Assembly (NCBI GenBank): GCA_035544955.1
Contig: DASZZN010000027.1
Location: forward strand, 1-38,759
Source: Candidatus Dormiibacterota bacterium
GTDB lineage: Bacteria; Chloroflexota; Dormibacteria; CF-121
Direction of reading: 5' to 3'
DNA: 38,759 bases
The notes under the pieces are model-generated. The model worked only from the letters and a program-made list of their open reading frames with translations. It did no database searches and was not told the origin of the DNA. The translations under genes were made by a program, and so were the position numbers. Below are positions 9,804 to 19,101 of the stretch, piece by piece. Position 1 is the first letter of the stretch. Each line of letters starts with the position of its first letter.

Positions 9804-9879
9804 GCCGAGGTAGCTCAGTTGGTAGAGCACATGACTGAAAATCATGGTGTCGCCAGTTCGATTCTGGCCCTCGGCACCA
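9804..9879 (+). tRNA. tRNA-Phe (anticodon GAA), CCA encoded
   Basis: The acceptor stem GCCGAGG pairs with CCTCGGC, discriminator A at 9876, with CCA at 9877-9879. The anticodon stem CATGA/TCATG encloses CTGAAAA (anticodon GAA). The T-arm is GCCAG-TTCGATT-CTGGC. A -10-like TAGAAT (9788-9793) lies 10 nt upstream. Its 3' half is duplicated at 11428-11470. Confidence 0.96.
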
Positions 9880-9897
9880 AACCCCGCCGGCGGAAGC

Positions 9898-10395
9898 CTA
9901 CGAACCCGGCGGAATGCCCTGAATGTCGATCGAACTCCCGGAGAACAGGTCGTAGTAGGGCACCCCGAGAGATCGGGCCAGAGCCTTGAGCTGCGTGGTA
10001 CCAAACGGTTTCGCGGACACCCTGAAGGCGGTGTGGCCGTCTTTGCGAACGAAGTCACATGTGTTGCCCCCGCGGCCCGCGAAGCTGATTTGCAGCCGGT
10101 CCAACTGATCGCGCCGGCAGGACGCTCCCCAGGGTAAGCGACTGACTCCTACCCGTTCCGAGTCGACCCACAGGTGCCAGCGGTACAACCCGTAGATGAA
10201 CAACGCGCCGATGCCCAACCAGACGAAGACCGGCACGAGGCTGCGGCCGCTCAGCATGAGCCCAGCCCCGAAGAGCGTGACGGTGCCGATAATCACGCCG
10301 AAGGCGATCAGCGTCGACTGCTGGGGGCGGATCACCAGGCGCTGACTGCCGTCCGCCGGGAGCTGGTCGAGGTTTGCCGCCATCACTACTGGCAA
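9898..10395 (-). CDS. Membrane protein with PH-like C-terminal domain, function unknown
   Basis: This 165-residue protein has two adjacent membrane helices (about 29-48, STLIAFGVIIGTVTLFGAGLML, and 53-70, LVPVFVWLGIGALFIYGLY). A soluble region of about 95 residues follows (WHLWVDSERVGVSRLPWG... DQLDRLQISFAGRG...), whose layout resembles bacterial PH-domain membrane proteins; that match is tentative. The start may be at 10395 or at the Met four codons later. The stop lies 18 nt from the tRNA-Phe 3' end, inside the segment bounded by tRNA-Phe and its 3' copy. Confidence 0.65.
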   Translation of the reverse strand: MPVVMAANLDQLPADGSQRLVIRPQQSTLIAFGVIIGTVTLFGAGLMLSGRSLVPVFVWLGIGALFIYGLYRWHLWVDSERVGVSRLPWGASCRRDQLDRLQISFAGRGGNTCDFVRKDGHTAFRVSAKPFGTTQLKALARSLGVPYYDLFSGSSIDIQGIPPGS

Positions 10396-10477
10396 AACGT
10401 CGCCATATCCGGGCTCCGTGCAGGCTTTACTTTTCTCGCGTGTCTCGTTACGCGGTCGCGTTCGGGCGCGGGCAGGG

Positions 10478-11368
10478 TTACGACGAGATGGTTGGGGCCT
10501 TGATGGTTACCGCGCCGCTGAAGTCGTGGAGGTTGATCACGGCGTGGGCCGTCAGATGCGCCATTGAGCCGGCAGGGATTTGCACGGATTGGCCATTTGA
10601 GCCCGTCCCGTTGGCGAAGGCCGCGGATAGCGCATGCAGATCGGCAGTCACGTCGGCGTCATAGCTGACCCGGCGAATCAGGTGATCGGAGGTGCCTGTC
10701 CAGACATCGGCCGTCAGCTGCGCGTTCTGCAAGATCCCCTCGAGCGCCGCCGCCACTTGCGGATCTTTTGACGATCCTCCGGTCGTGACCTGCGCCAGGA
10801 GTTTGACAAGGTCGGGAACGATCCGGTAATGATCGACGGCGACGCCATTGATCGTCGAGGGTTGATCGTTGATTTCGGACAGCGATTTGGCGGTGTCGAT
10901 CAGGGCCTGATACGAGAGCCCGGTCTTCGACTTCGCCGAGTTTGCCTGGTGGGGCTGCCCGAGAGCCTTCCATTTGCCCGTCATCGGGTCCTTGATATAG
11001 AGCCGGCCGCCGACCGCGATCACTTCCGTGTCCACCGTCAGGCCGCCGAGTTTTGCCTCGACCGTCGCGTCCAGCTGGTCCGGCTTCTTCACCGCCCCGC
11101 TGATGGTGAGATCGACGGTCATGTTGCTGCTCAGAAAGCTGCCTTGCGAGCCGGCCTTGGCCCGCAACTGGTCGACAAGCGACGCGGGCAGGGTCAGGGT
11201 CACGGTCGCTTTCGCGTCGAAGCGAACCGAGGTCAGCTTCCCCATCGCCTTGCCGGTCGCGGCCAGGCTCTGCTGGGGGGTGTCGGTCTTGGACGCGGCC
11301 GGGGCGTTTAGGCCGGCACACGCCGAGAGCAATCCGATCGCCAGGACGGCAACTACGGTTCGCCTCAT
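10478..11368 (-). CDS. Lipoprotein of the LppX/LprAFG type
   Basis: This 296-residue protein has a lipoprotein signal, MRRTVVAVLAIGLLSAC, with lipobox cysteine C17. The mature part alternates strands and helices in the pattern of mycobacterial LprG/LppX carriers: SVRFDAKATVTLTLP, then TVDLTISGAVKKPDQLDATVEAKLGG, IAVGGRLYIKDPMTGKWKALG, and a late VWTGTSDHLIRRVSYDADV. Such proteins bind lipids in the envelope; the assignment is by pattern only. The frame extends upstream to 11605, but that extension is antisense to the tRNA remnant and msrB, so 11368 was chosen as the start. Confidence 0.8.
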   Translation of the reverse strand: MRRTVVAVLAIGLLSACAGLNAPAASKTDTPQQSLAATGKAMGKLTSVRFDAKATVTLTLPASLVDQLRAKAGSQGSFLSSNMTVDLTISGAVKKPDQLDATVEAKLGGLTVDTEVIAVGGRLYIKDPMTGKWKALGQPHQANSAKSKTGLSYQALIDTAKSLSEINDQPSTINGVAVDHYRIVPDLVKLLAQVTTGGSSKDPQVAAALEGILQNAQLTADVWTGTSDHLIRRVSYDADVTADLHALSAAFANGTGSNGQSVQIPAGSMAHLTAHAVINLHDFSGAVTIKAPTISS

Positions 11369-11427
11369 GTTCCTCACGATAATGCACCGCCGGGGCTGGA
11401 AATGTGACACGCGCGCTCTGGATCCCC

Positions 11428-11470
11428 GAAAATCTGGTGTCGCCAGTTCGATTCTGGCCCCCGGCGCCAA
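11428..11470 (+). repeat. Displaced 3' half of tRNA-Phe
   Basis: Positions 11435-11460 are identical (26 nt) to 9845-9870 of tRNA-Phe, and GAAAATC before it matches the anticodon-loop side. The next 10 nt (CCGGCGCCAA) match the acceptor and CCA end with two changes. There is no 5' half, so it cannot be a working tRNA. The arrangement is that of a displaced attachment-site copy left by integration into the tRNA. Confidence 0.88.
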
Positions 11471-11488
11471 ACTGGGTAGACTCCAGAC

Positions 11489-11896
11489 GTGAGCACCAAG
11501 ATCTCGAAAACCGAAGAAGAGTGGCGCGCGGAGCTGACCCCGGAGCAGTACGACATCCTGCGCCGGAAGGGAACGGAGCGGCCGTTCACCGGAAAGTACG
11601 TCCATACCAAGGCGGACGGCACCTACACCTGTGCCGCTTGCGGCGCCGAGCTGTTCAGCTCAAAAACGAAGTTCGAGTCAGGCACCGGCTGGCCGAGCTT
11701 CTGGGAGCCGGCCAATACGGAGAATGTCGAGCTACGGTCCGACAACAGCTTCTTCATGCGCCGGACCGAGGTCCTTTGCCGAAACTGCGGTTCGCACCTC
11801 GGGCACGTGTTCGATGATGGACCTCAGCCGACGGGCCAGCGCTTCTGCATCAACTCGGCATCGCTCGACCTGAAGCCGAACGAGCCGGCAAGCTAG
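11489..11896 (+). CDS. msrB: Peptide-methionine (R)-S-oxide reductase
   Basis: This 135-residue enzyme reduces methionine-R-sulfoxide in oxidised proteins. The structural zinc cysteines are C48 and C51 (CAAC) and C97 and C100 (CRNC); the catalytic cysteine is C120 in GQRFCIN. The motif [11 protein letters not shown] is typical. The start is GTG, with a -10-like TAGACT (11477-11482) 6 nt upstream, implying an mRNA that starts at or near the start codon. The tRNA-Phe remnant ends 18 nt before the gene, so its promoter abuts the inserted segment. Confidence 0.96.
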   Translation: MSTKISKTEEEWRAELTPEQYDILRRKGTERPFTGKYVHTKADGTYTCAACGAELFSSKTKFESGTGWPSFWEPANTENVELRSDNSFFMRRTEVLCRNCGSHLGHVFDDGPQPTGQRFCINSASLDLKPNEPAS

Positions 11897-11904
11897 CCGC
11901 CGCT

Positions 11905-12756
11905 CTACCAGTTCGACTCCCGATCGATCAATCCCCGTCGACGTGCCAGGCGATCGGCCCAGGTGAAAACAAGGTGCGCCACGATGAGCGTGACCACCGT
12001 CGCGATCACCAGCCGTAGGGCGACATCGGCGTCCGATAACGTGGGAAACATCCGCATCGCGTGCGAGCCGAGCAGGCTGCGCCGGATCAACTCCATCCAA
12101 TAGACGAGTGGCGACAGGGCGGCGACCGAGGCCAGGATCCCGGGGAGCACGCTGATCGGGAAGATGGCTCCGGAAATAACGTAGAGCACGCTGGCGCCGA
12201 GATCACCATAGCCGTGCGAGTCCCGTGCTAGGAGCAGCAGGAGCCCGTATGCCATGGCCATGGCGATCACCGCCAGCATCGCCAGGAAGGAAGCCGCCAG
12301 CAGCAGGGGATAGTTGACGCGGAGTGGATCGATGGGTAGGCGGAGCGCGATAGTGGCCACGACCAGCACGATCGCGGCCGAAGCTACGGCGGTCGCCAAT
12401 TGCGCCAGGCCCCGGCCGAGCAAGTACACATAGAAATGGACGGGGCTGGTATAGACGTACTTCAACATCCGGTATTCGCCGCGGTCGTCGGCCATGCCGT
12501 TGGCGAGTCCGGCGAAGCCGTACTGCACGAAGGACCAGAACGCCACCCCGCTCACCAGGAACGCCAGGTAGGTGGCCGTGCCCGGCGCGCCTCCGCTGAT
12601 GACGCGATACATCACTACGAGGATGAAGGCGCCCGAGAGTGGTCGCAGCACGGAGTAGATCACGAAGATCAGCGGACTGGTCCAATTGCTAGAAACCTCC
12701 CAGCCGAGCCGGGTCGCGGCCTTGAAGCCGCGCCACTGTGCGACCGCGGCGCTCAT
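11905..12756 (-). CDS. ABC-2 type exporter permease (second permease)
   Basis: This 283-residue membrane protein has six hydrophobic segments, including PLIFVIYSVLRPLSGAFILVVMYRV, YLAFLVSGVAFWSFVQYGF, and the late VLYVISGAIFPISVLPGIL and ALSPLVYWMELIRRSLLG. The pattern is that of ABC-2 permeases for drugs, polysaccharides or heme. A much longer open frame continues to 13839, but only the part from MSAAVAQW is protein-like. Its ATG (12756) overlaps the stop of the first permease (ATGA). It converges with msrB, 8 nt apart. Confidence 0.85.
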   Translation of the reverse strand: MSAAVAQWRGFKAATRLGWEVSSNWTSPLIFVIYSVLRPLSGAFILVVMYRVISGGAPGTATYLAFLVSGVAFWSFVQYGFAGLANGMADDRGEYRMLKYVYTSPVHFYVYLLGRGLAQLATAVASAAIVLVVATIALRLPIDPLRVNYPLLLAASFLAMLAVIAMAMAYGLLLLLARDSHGYGDLGASVLYVISGAIFPISVLPGILASVAALSPLVYWMELIRRSLLGSHAMRMFPTLSDADVALRLVIATVVTLIVAHLVFTWADRLARRRGLIDRESNW

Positions 12757-13567
12757 GTCGAGCGCAGGATGAGTCGCGCATCCTCGCGAGCCCGGCGCTC
12801 CAGGTAGCGCAGGCTGATCTGCGAGAGGATCGCATACCCCGCGATCTGTGCGACGACGGCCAGGATCTCCCATCGCAGCGGGATGAATTGCGGCGTGCCT
12901 GGGAGCACGAGCTGGCGGATGGCGTCCAGGCCCAGCGTCAGCGGGATCAGCGATCCCAGGCCGCCAGCGATCGCCCCCAGGCTCCGAATGGGGAAGTAAA
13001 AGCCGCTGAGGAAGTAGATCGGCTCTTGCATCGCGTCGGCCAGCTGCCAGGCTTCGCGCTGGTAGAAAAGGAAGAGGCTGGCGAGCAGCATGCCGAGGCA
13101 GTAGAGGGCGCAAATCGTCAGCACGAAAACACCCAGCGCGGGTAGTAGCCCGGCGGCCGAGTAACCGACGCCAAACAGGATCGACGCGACCAGCAGGATC
13201 GTGACGGCCCGCGTCAGGCTGACCCAGGCGCCGCCGAACGCCATGCCCAGCAGGATGGCGGCCAGGCTGGTCGGCGCCATGGCGAAGAGCTCCAGGTTTC
13301 CAGCGCCGCGGTCCCAGAAGAATTGCGTGGCCATCGAATAGATCACGTTCTGCCAGAAGGCCAGCAGCACGCCGCCGAGCACCACGAAACCGAGGTAGCG
13401 GGCGGGCGCATGCAGCGCTCGGTAGACGTAGATCATCGAGATCGTCCCGATCAGGGGCAACAGCGTCTCGGTGACGACCCAGGTTCGGTTGCGGTATGTG
13501 GAAACAAAGCGCGGCCAGGCCCGGGCCACGATCGTCTTGAGGAAGATCCGCACCGCGGATGGATGGC

Positions 13568-13571
<4 letters not shown>
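12753..13571 (-). CDS. ABC-2 type exporter permease (first permease)
   Basis: This 272-residue ABC-2 permease begins MSHPSAVRIFLKTIVARAWPRFVSTYRNRTWVVTETLLPLIGTISMIYVYR. About six membrane segments follow, and the conserved late segment PIYFLSGFYFPIRSLGAIAGGLGSLIPLTLGLDAIRQ is present. With the downstream permease it forms a heterodimeric membrane channel driven by the ATPase encoded just upstream. It overlaps both neighbours by 4 nt. The substrate cannot be told from sequence. Confidence 0.86.
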
Positions 13572-14545
<974 letters not shown>

Positions 14546-14575
14546 GGGCTGGAGGATTCTAGCTGTAGCGGTCGG

Positions 14576-15961
14576 TCAGGCGGCCTTGATGGCGGCGACC
14601 AGCTTCATCAGCGAGTCCTTGGCGTCACCGAAGAGCATGACGGTCTTGGGATCGTAAAGCAGCTCGTTGTCGATGCCGGCGAAGCCGGGCCGCATGCTGC
14701 GCTTCATGAAGACGACGTTCTTCGCCTCGTCAGCGTTCAGAATCGGCATGCCGTAGATCGGGCTGCCCGGCGAGCTGCGCGCCGCCGGATTCACGACGTC
14801 GTTGGCCCCCACGACCAGGGCCACGTCCGCGGACTTGAACTCGTCGTTGATCTGGTCCATCTCCTTGAGCTGGTCGTAGGGCACGTTCGCCTCAGCCAAC
14901 AGCACGTTCATGTGCCCGGGCATCCGACCGGCAACGGGGTGGATCGCGTATTCGACCTCGACGCCGCGCTTCTCGAGTTCATCGGCGAGTTCTTTCACCG
15001 CGTGCTGGCCCTGAGCGACCGCCAGGCCATAACCGGGGACGATGATAACCTTCCGCGAATAGGCGAGCAAGGTCGCGATGTCCTCGGGCGTCCCGGACCG
15101 CACCGGTTTCCCTTCGGCACCGGCCACGCCCGCCACTCCCGCCTTCACAGTGCCGAATGCGCCGAACAGCACGTTGCCCAGCGAGCGGCCCATGGCATCG
15201 CTCATGAGCTTGGTGAGTAGCGTGCCGGACGCGCCGACCAGGGTCCCGGCCACGATCAACGCGAAGTTACCGAGCACGAACCCACTGGCGGCCACGGCGA
15301 GGCCGGTAAACGCGTTCAGGAGGGAAATCACGACCGGCATGTCCGCCCCACCGATCGGCAGCACGAAGGCGACGCCAAGGACCAGGCCGAGGACCAGGAG
15401 CGGAACGAAGATGATCGGCGTCGAGGACACCGCGATCAGGTAGACGGCCAGCGCGACGATGGCCAGCGCTAGAGCGCCATTCACGATCTGCTGGCCCGGA
15501 TAGGTGATGGGCGTGCCCGTCAGCAACGCCTGCAGCTTGGCGAATGCGACCAGGCTGCCAGCGAAAGACACGGAGCCGATCACGATGCTGAAGACGCTAG
15601 GAAAGGCAATCGCGAATACTGGGTGCGAACCCTGCAACAGGAGTTCGGAAACGGCGACGACGGCGGCGGCCCCACCGCCGACGCCGTTGAAAAGCGCCAC
15701 CATCTGCGGGATGGCGGTCATCTTCACCCTGCGAGCGCCGACAGCCCCAATTGGCAGACCGATCAGGATGCCAACAATCGTGATTGCGATCCCGGCCGCG
15801 GTGAAATGCAGGAGCGGGATCGTTGCCAGCAATGCGATCACCATCCCGACCGCCGCGATCTGGTTGCCGCGGCGGGCGCTCTTTGGGGAGCTCAACTGGA
15901 TCAAGCCGAAGATGAACAGGGCGGCGGCGAGGAGATAAGCGAGCGCGACCGCGACGGTCAT
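14576..15961 (-). CDS. pntB: NAD(P) transhydrogenase, beta subunit
   Basis: This 461-residue subunit of the proton-translocating transhydrogenase reduces NADP+ with NADH using the proton gradient. The N-terminal two thirds is membrane domain II with many helices and the conserved GAVGARRVKMTAIPQMVALFNGVGGGAA. The C-terminal domain III binds NADP(H): VIIVPGYGLAVAQGQHAV, HPVAGRMPGHMNVLLAEA, VVGANDVVNPAA, and MKRSMRPGFAGIDN. It overlaps pntAB by 4 nt. The three-gene split form is common outside the enterobacteria. Confidence 0.96.
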   Translation of the reverse strand: MTVAVALAYLLAAALFIFGLIQLSSPKSARRGNQIAAVGMVIALLATIPLLHFTAAGIAITIVGILIGLPIGAVGARRVKMTAIPQMVALFNGVGGGAAAVVAVSELLLQGSHPVFAIAFPSVFSIVIGSVSFAGSLVAFAKLQALLTGTPITYPGQQIVNGALALAIVALAVYLIAVSSTPIIFVPLLVLGLVLGVAFVLPIGGADMPVVISLLNAFTGLAVAASGFVLGNFALIVAGTLVGASGTLLTKLMSDAMGRSLGNVLFGAFGTVKAGVAGVAGAEGKPVRSGTPEDIATLLAYSRKVIIVPGYGLAVAQGQHAVKELADELEKRGVEVEYAIHPVAGRMPGHMNVLLAEANVPYDQLKEMDQINDEFKSADVALVVGANDVVNPAARSSPGSPIYGMPILNADEAKNVVFMKRSMRPGFAGIDNELLYDPKTVMLFGDAKDSLMKLVAAIKAA

Positions 15962-16290
15962 CCGGCGGGATTCTCGGGCGGCGTCTTCTCTGCTGGTTTA
16001 GCGGTCGGACGCCCCTTGAACATCTCCAGCATGCGGTCGGTCACGACGAACCCGCCGACGACGTTAATCGTGGCAAGGATGACGGCAACCAGGCCGAGGG
16101 CGATCTGCAGCGGGTCGCGCGCGGTGGCGGCGATAAGAATGGCGCCGACCAGGATGATGCCGTGGATGGCGTTCGTGCCCGACATGAGCGGCGTGTGGAG
16201 AATCGTCGGCACCTTGGAAATGACCTCGAAGCCGATGAAGATCGCGAGCACGAAGACGGTGAACTCGTTGAGCAAGGTGCTGTCGTTCAC
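15958..16290 (-). CDS. pntAB: NAD(P) transhydrogenase, alpha subunit 2 (membrane part)
   Basis: This is the small membrane subunit of about 110 residues with three helices: LLNEFTVFVLAIFIGFEVIS, TNAIHGIILVGAILIAAT and PLQIALGLVAVILATINVVGGFVVTDRML. The start is taken as GTG at 16290, which overlaps the pntAA stop (GTGA). The frame remains open to 16356, but those residues (MRHARWRDREP...) are not family-like and lie inside pntAA. Confidence 0.92.
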   Translation of the reverse strand: MNDSTLLNEFTVFVLAIFIGFEVISKVPTILHTPLMSGTNAIHGIILVGAILIAATARDPLQIALGLVAVILATINVVGGFVVTDRMLEMFKGRPTAKPAEKTPPENPAG

Positions 16291-17417
16291 CGGCTGGCCG
16301 CCTCCACCAGCTCTTTGGCACGCGGGTTCACGATCGCGCCATCGTGCGTGACGCAAGCCCCCTTGACGATCTCATCGTTGAAGTCCAGCTTCAGCGCACC
16401 ATCCTTAACCAGCAACAGCAGTAGCGTCGACACGTTCTTGCTGTACAGCTGGCTGGCATGAACCGGCATGGTGCTGGGGAGGTTGCGGGTGCCGTCGATG
16501 GTGACGCCGCCGACCTCGATGATCTCGCCGGCCTTGGTCAGCTCGCAGTTTCCGCCGGTCTCGGCGGCGAGATCGACGATCACCGAGCCGGCCCGCATCC
16601 GGCGGACCATGTCCGCGGTGACGAGGACGGGCGCCTTGCGGCCGGGGATGGCGGCGGTCGTGATCACCACGTCAGAGGCGGCCACCCGGTCACCGAGCAA
16701 CTCGCGCTGCCGCCGGAGGAAGTCCTCGGACTGCTCGCGGGCGTAGCCGCCCGTCCCCTCCTGGGCCTCGAGCGGGAGTTCCAGGAAGGTGGCGCCCAGG
16801 CTGTGGACCTCGTCCTTCACCGCCGGCCGGACGTCGTACGCTTCCACCACGGCGCCCAGGCGGCGAGCGGTGGCGATCGCCTGCAGTCCCGCGACGCCGG
16901 CTCCCATCACCAGCACACGGGCTGGGGCCACGGTGCCGGCGGCGGTCATCAGCAAGGGGAAGAACTTCGGGAGATGGTTAGCGGCGATCAGGACCGCCTT
17001 GTAGCCGGCAATGCCGGCCTGCGAGGAGAGGGCATCCATGCTCTGCGCCCGGCTGATGCGCGGCACCAGGTCGAGGCTGAAGGCGCTCACCTTCTGTTTT
17101 GCCAGCGCGGTTATGATGTCAGCGCTGGTGGCCGGCTGCAGGAAACTGATCAACACCGCCCCTCCCCGCATGCGGCCGACTTCGTCGAGCGTCGGCGGCT
17201 GGACCTTGAGGACCGCGTCGCTGCCGAGGGCCGTCGTCGCGTCGGTCACGTTCGCTCCGGCGTCGATGTAGGCGGCATCGCCGAAGAACGCCGACGCCCC
17301 GGCACCCGCCTCGACCGCGACCTGGAGATTCGCCTTCACGAGGGCACGGGCCGCTTCCGGAACGAGGGCGACCCGGCGCTCGCCGGCTAGGCTTTCCTTC
17401 GGGACGCCCACCTTCAT
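16287..17417 (-). CDS. pntAA: NAD(P) transhydrogenase, alpha subunit 1 (NAD-binding)
   Basis: This 376-residue soluble NAD(H)-binding domain I is related to alanine dehydrogenase. The N-terminus MKVGVPKESLAGERRVALVPEAA is diagnostic. The NAD fold has VLVMGAGVAGLQAIATARRLGAVVEAYDVRP, and the mobile-loop region is VITTAAIPGRKAPVLVTADMVRRM. With pntAB and pntB it forms the full enzyme. It begins 5 nt after the stop of the NTF2-like gene and is probably co-transcribed with it. Confidence 0.96.
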   Translation of the reverse strand: MKVGVPKESLAGERRVALVPEAARALVKANLQVAVEAGAGASAFFGDAAYIDAGANVTDATTALGSDAVLKVQPPTLDEVGRMRGGAVLISFLQPATSADIITALAKQKVSAFSLDLVPRISRAQSMDALSSQAGIAGYKAVLIAANHLPKFFPLLMTAAGTVAPARVLVMGAGVAGLQAIATARRLGAVVEAYDVRPAVKDEVHSLGATFLELPLEAQEGTGGYAREQSEDFLRRQRELLGDRVAASDVVITTAAIPGRKAPVLVTADMVRRMRAGSVIVDLAAETGGNCELTKAGEIIEVGGVTIDGTRNLPSTMPVHASQLYSKNVSTLLLLLVKDGALKLDFNDEIVKGACVTHDGAIVNPRAKELVEAASR

Positions 17418-17422
17418 GGTGG

Positions 17423-17911
17423 TCAGGTTGGCCGCCTATCGAGGAGAGGCCTGGCCCCGGGCACCTGCCGAGCGAAGTCGGCCAGGTCGAAATACACGCG
17501 CTCGCCCGTGAAAAGCCCGTCGCGGACCGGGAAGAAGATGACGACGCGGTAGCGCAACTGCTGGCCGCTCGGCTCGACGCCGAAGAGCGGCCCATCCATC
17601 CGGCCGATGACCTCGGACTCCTCGACGATGCAGTCGTCCGCGTCGATGCGATTTAGGAGGGTCAGTTTGACGTTCGGGATCCCGCGCCATAGACCTCGGT
17701 AGAACTCGCGGACCTCATCCTTGCCATGCCAGCGCTGCCCGAGTGGCACGACCTCGTACTCACAGTCCTGATGCAGGGTGGCGACCAGCCGCTCGAGCTC
17801 CCGGCGGTTTTCGGCGCGCGCGTGTTCGATCCAGAGTTGATAGTTGGCTTGTGCCAGCGGACTCTGCGCCCGGGTTTCGAAGGGGCTGCTCTGCAGTCCG
17901 GCTTGCGCCAC
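17423..17911 (-). CDS. NTF2/SnoaL-like protein leading the pnt operon
   Basis: This 162-residue protein has the cone-shaped NTF2/SnoaL fold pattern: helix HARAENRRELERLVATL, strand DCEYEVVPLGQRWHGKDEVREFYRGLWRGIPNV, and strands KLTLLNRIDADDCIVEESEVIGR, LRYRVVIFFPVRDGLFTGERVYFDLADFARQ. The family includes cyclases, isomerases and ligand binders, so no reaction can be assigned. The first ~25 residues are low complexity. The start is GTG at 17911; an ATG at 17913 is out of frame. Confidence 0.8.
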   Translation of the reverse strand: MAQAGLQSSPFETRAQSPLAQANYQLWIEHARAENRRELERLVATLHQDCEYEVVPLGQRWHGKDEVREFYRGLWRGIPNVKLTLLNRIDADDCIVEESEVIGRMDGPLFGVEPSGQQLRYRVVIFFPVRDGLFTGERVYFDLADFARQVPGARPLLDRRPT

Positions 17912-17955
17912 ATAAGAAAGGATATCAACGGGGCCGCTGGTAGCATGGGACTGCT

Positions 17956-19062
17956 TTGGCCGTGCATCGCGTGACCTTGATCCCTGGTGATGGGGTCGGT
18001 CCGGAAGTCAGTGAAGCCACCCGGCGGGTACTGGAAGCAACCGGCGTGCAGTTCGAGTGGGATGTCCAGAACGCCGGTCTCGGTGTGATGGAAAAGTACG
18101 GCACGCCGATGCCAGAGCACGTGCTCGAGTCGATCCGGCGGAACAAGGTGGGCATCAAGGGACCGTTGACCACCCCGATCGGGAAGGGAATCCGCTCGGT
18201 CAACGTCGCGCTGCGCAAGGAACTGGACCTCTATGCGCTGGTTCGGCCCTGCAAGAGCTATCCGGGGGTTCGGTCCCGCTACGACAACATCGACCTGATC
18301 ATCGTTCGCGAGAACACCGAGGACATCTACGCCGGTATCGAGTTCCAGGAGGGCAAGCCCGAAACCGAGCGGATGATCAAAGAGATCAGCGCCGCCACGG
18401 GCAAGTCGATCCGCCCCGACTCCGGGCTCAGTATCAAACCGATCTCTGTGACCGCGAGTTCGCGAATCGTGAACTTCGCTTTCAACTACGCCCGCAGCCA
18501 CGGGCGGCGGAAGGTGACCGCGGTGCACAAAGCCAACATCATGAAATTCACCGATGGCCTCTTCCTGCAAGTGGCCCAGGAGATTGCCAAAGAGCATCCG
18601 GACATCCAGTTCAATGACCGCATCGTCGACAACATGACGATGCAGTTGGTCCAGAACCCGAAGGAATACGACGTCATGGTCCTGCCCAACCTCTACGGCG
18701 ACATCCTGTCCGACCTGGCGGCCGGCCTGGTCGGCGGGCTCGGCCTGGCGCCGGGCGCCAACCTGGGCGACGAGATCGCGCTCTTCGAGGCGACGCACGG
18801 CAGCGCCCCGAAGTACGCGGGCACCAACCGGATCAACCCGATGGCGATGATGCTGTCCGGGGTGATGATGCTGCATCACCTGGGCGAAACCTACGCCGCC
18901 AACATGCTGGAGGGCGCCATCGCCGAGACCATTCGCGAAGGGAGGACCGTCACCTACGACATGAAGGCGGAGCGCAACGATCCTTCCGCCGTCGGCACCA
19001 CCCAGGTGACCGACGCGATCGTCGCCCGGCTGGAAAAGGCTCGCACACCTACTACGATCTAG
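17956..19062 (+). CDS. Isocitrate/isopropylmalate dehydrogenase family protein, probably NAD-dependent isocitrate dehydrogenase
   Basis: This 368-residue beta-decarboxylating dehydrogenase begins HRVTLIPGDGVGPEV. The substrate loop is IGKGIRSVNVALRKELDLYALVRPCKSYPG; the Ser-x-Asn pattern with the following arginines is that of isocitrate rather than isopropylmalate enzymes. IIVRENTEDIYAGIEF, the metal-site aspartates near DIQFNDRIVDN and YGDILSDLAAGLVGGLGLAPGAN, and the cofactor region EATHGSAPKYAGTNRINP follow. No NADP-specific basic residues are evident at the cofactor site, so NAD is likely. The start is TTG (17956), 9 nt after a -10-like TAGCAT (17941-17946). The adjacent transhydrogenase would exchange the resulting NADH for NADPH. 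Confidence 0.88.
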   Translation: MAVHRVTLIPGDGVGPEVSEATRRVLEATGVQFEWDVQNAGLGVMEKYGTPMPEHVLESIRRNKVGIKGPLTTPIGKGIRSVNVALRKELDLYALVRPCKSYPGVRSRYDNIDLIIVRENTEDIYAGIEFQEGKPETERMIKEISAATGKSIRPDSGLSIKPISVTASSRIVNFAFNYARSHGRRKVTAVHKANIMKFTDGLFLQVAQEIAKEHPDIQFNDRIVDNMTMQLVQNPKEYDVMVLPNLYGDILSDLAAGLVGGLGLAPGANLGDEIALFEATHGSAPKYAGTNRINPMAMMLSGVMMLHHLGETYAANMLEGAIAETIREGRTVTYDMKAERNDPSAVGTTQVTDAIVARLEKARTPTTI

Positions 19063-19101
19063 GAATACATTCGGCCGGGCGCGGGTAGACTAAAGAGCAA
19101 C

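Noticed and set aside
11369-11605. N-terminal extension of the LprG-like lipoprotein (containing GARIELATPDF)
   Set aside because: It is the antisense translation of the tRNA-Phe remnant and of the msrB start; the lipoprotein signal begins at 11368.
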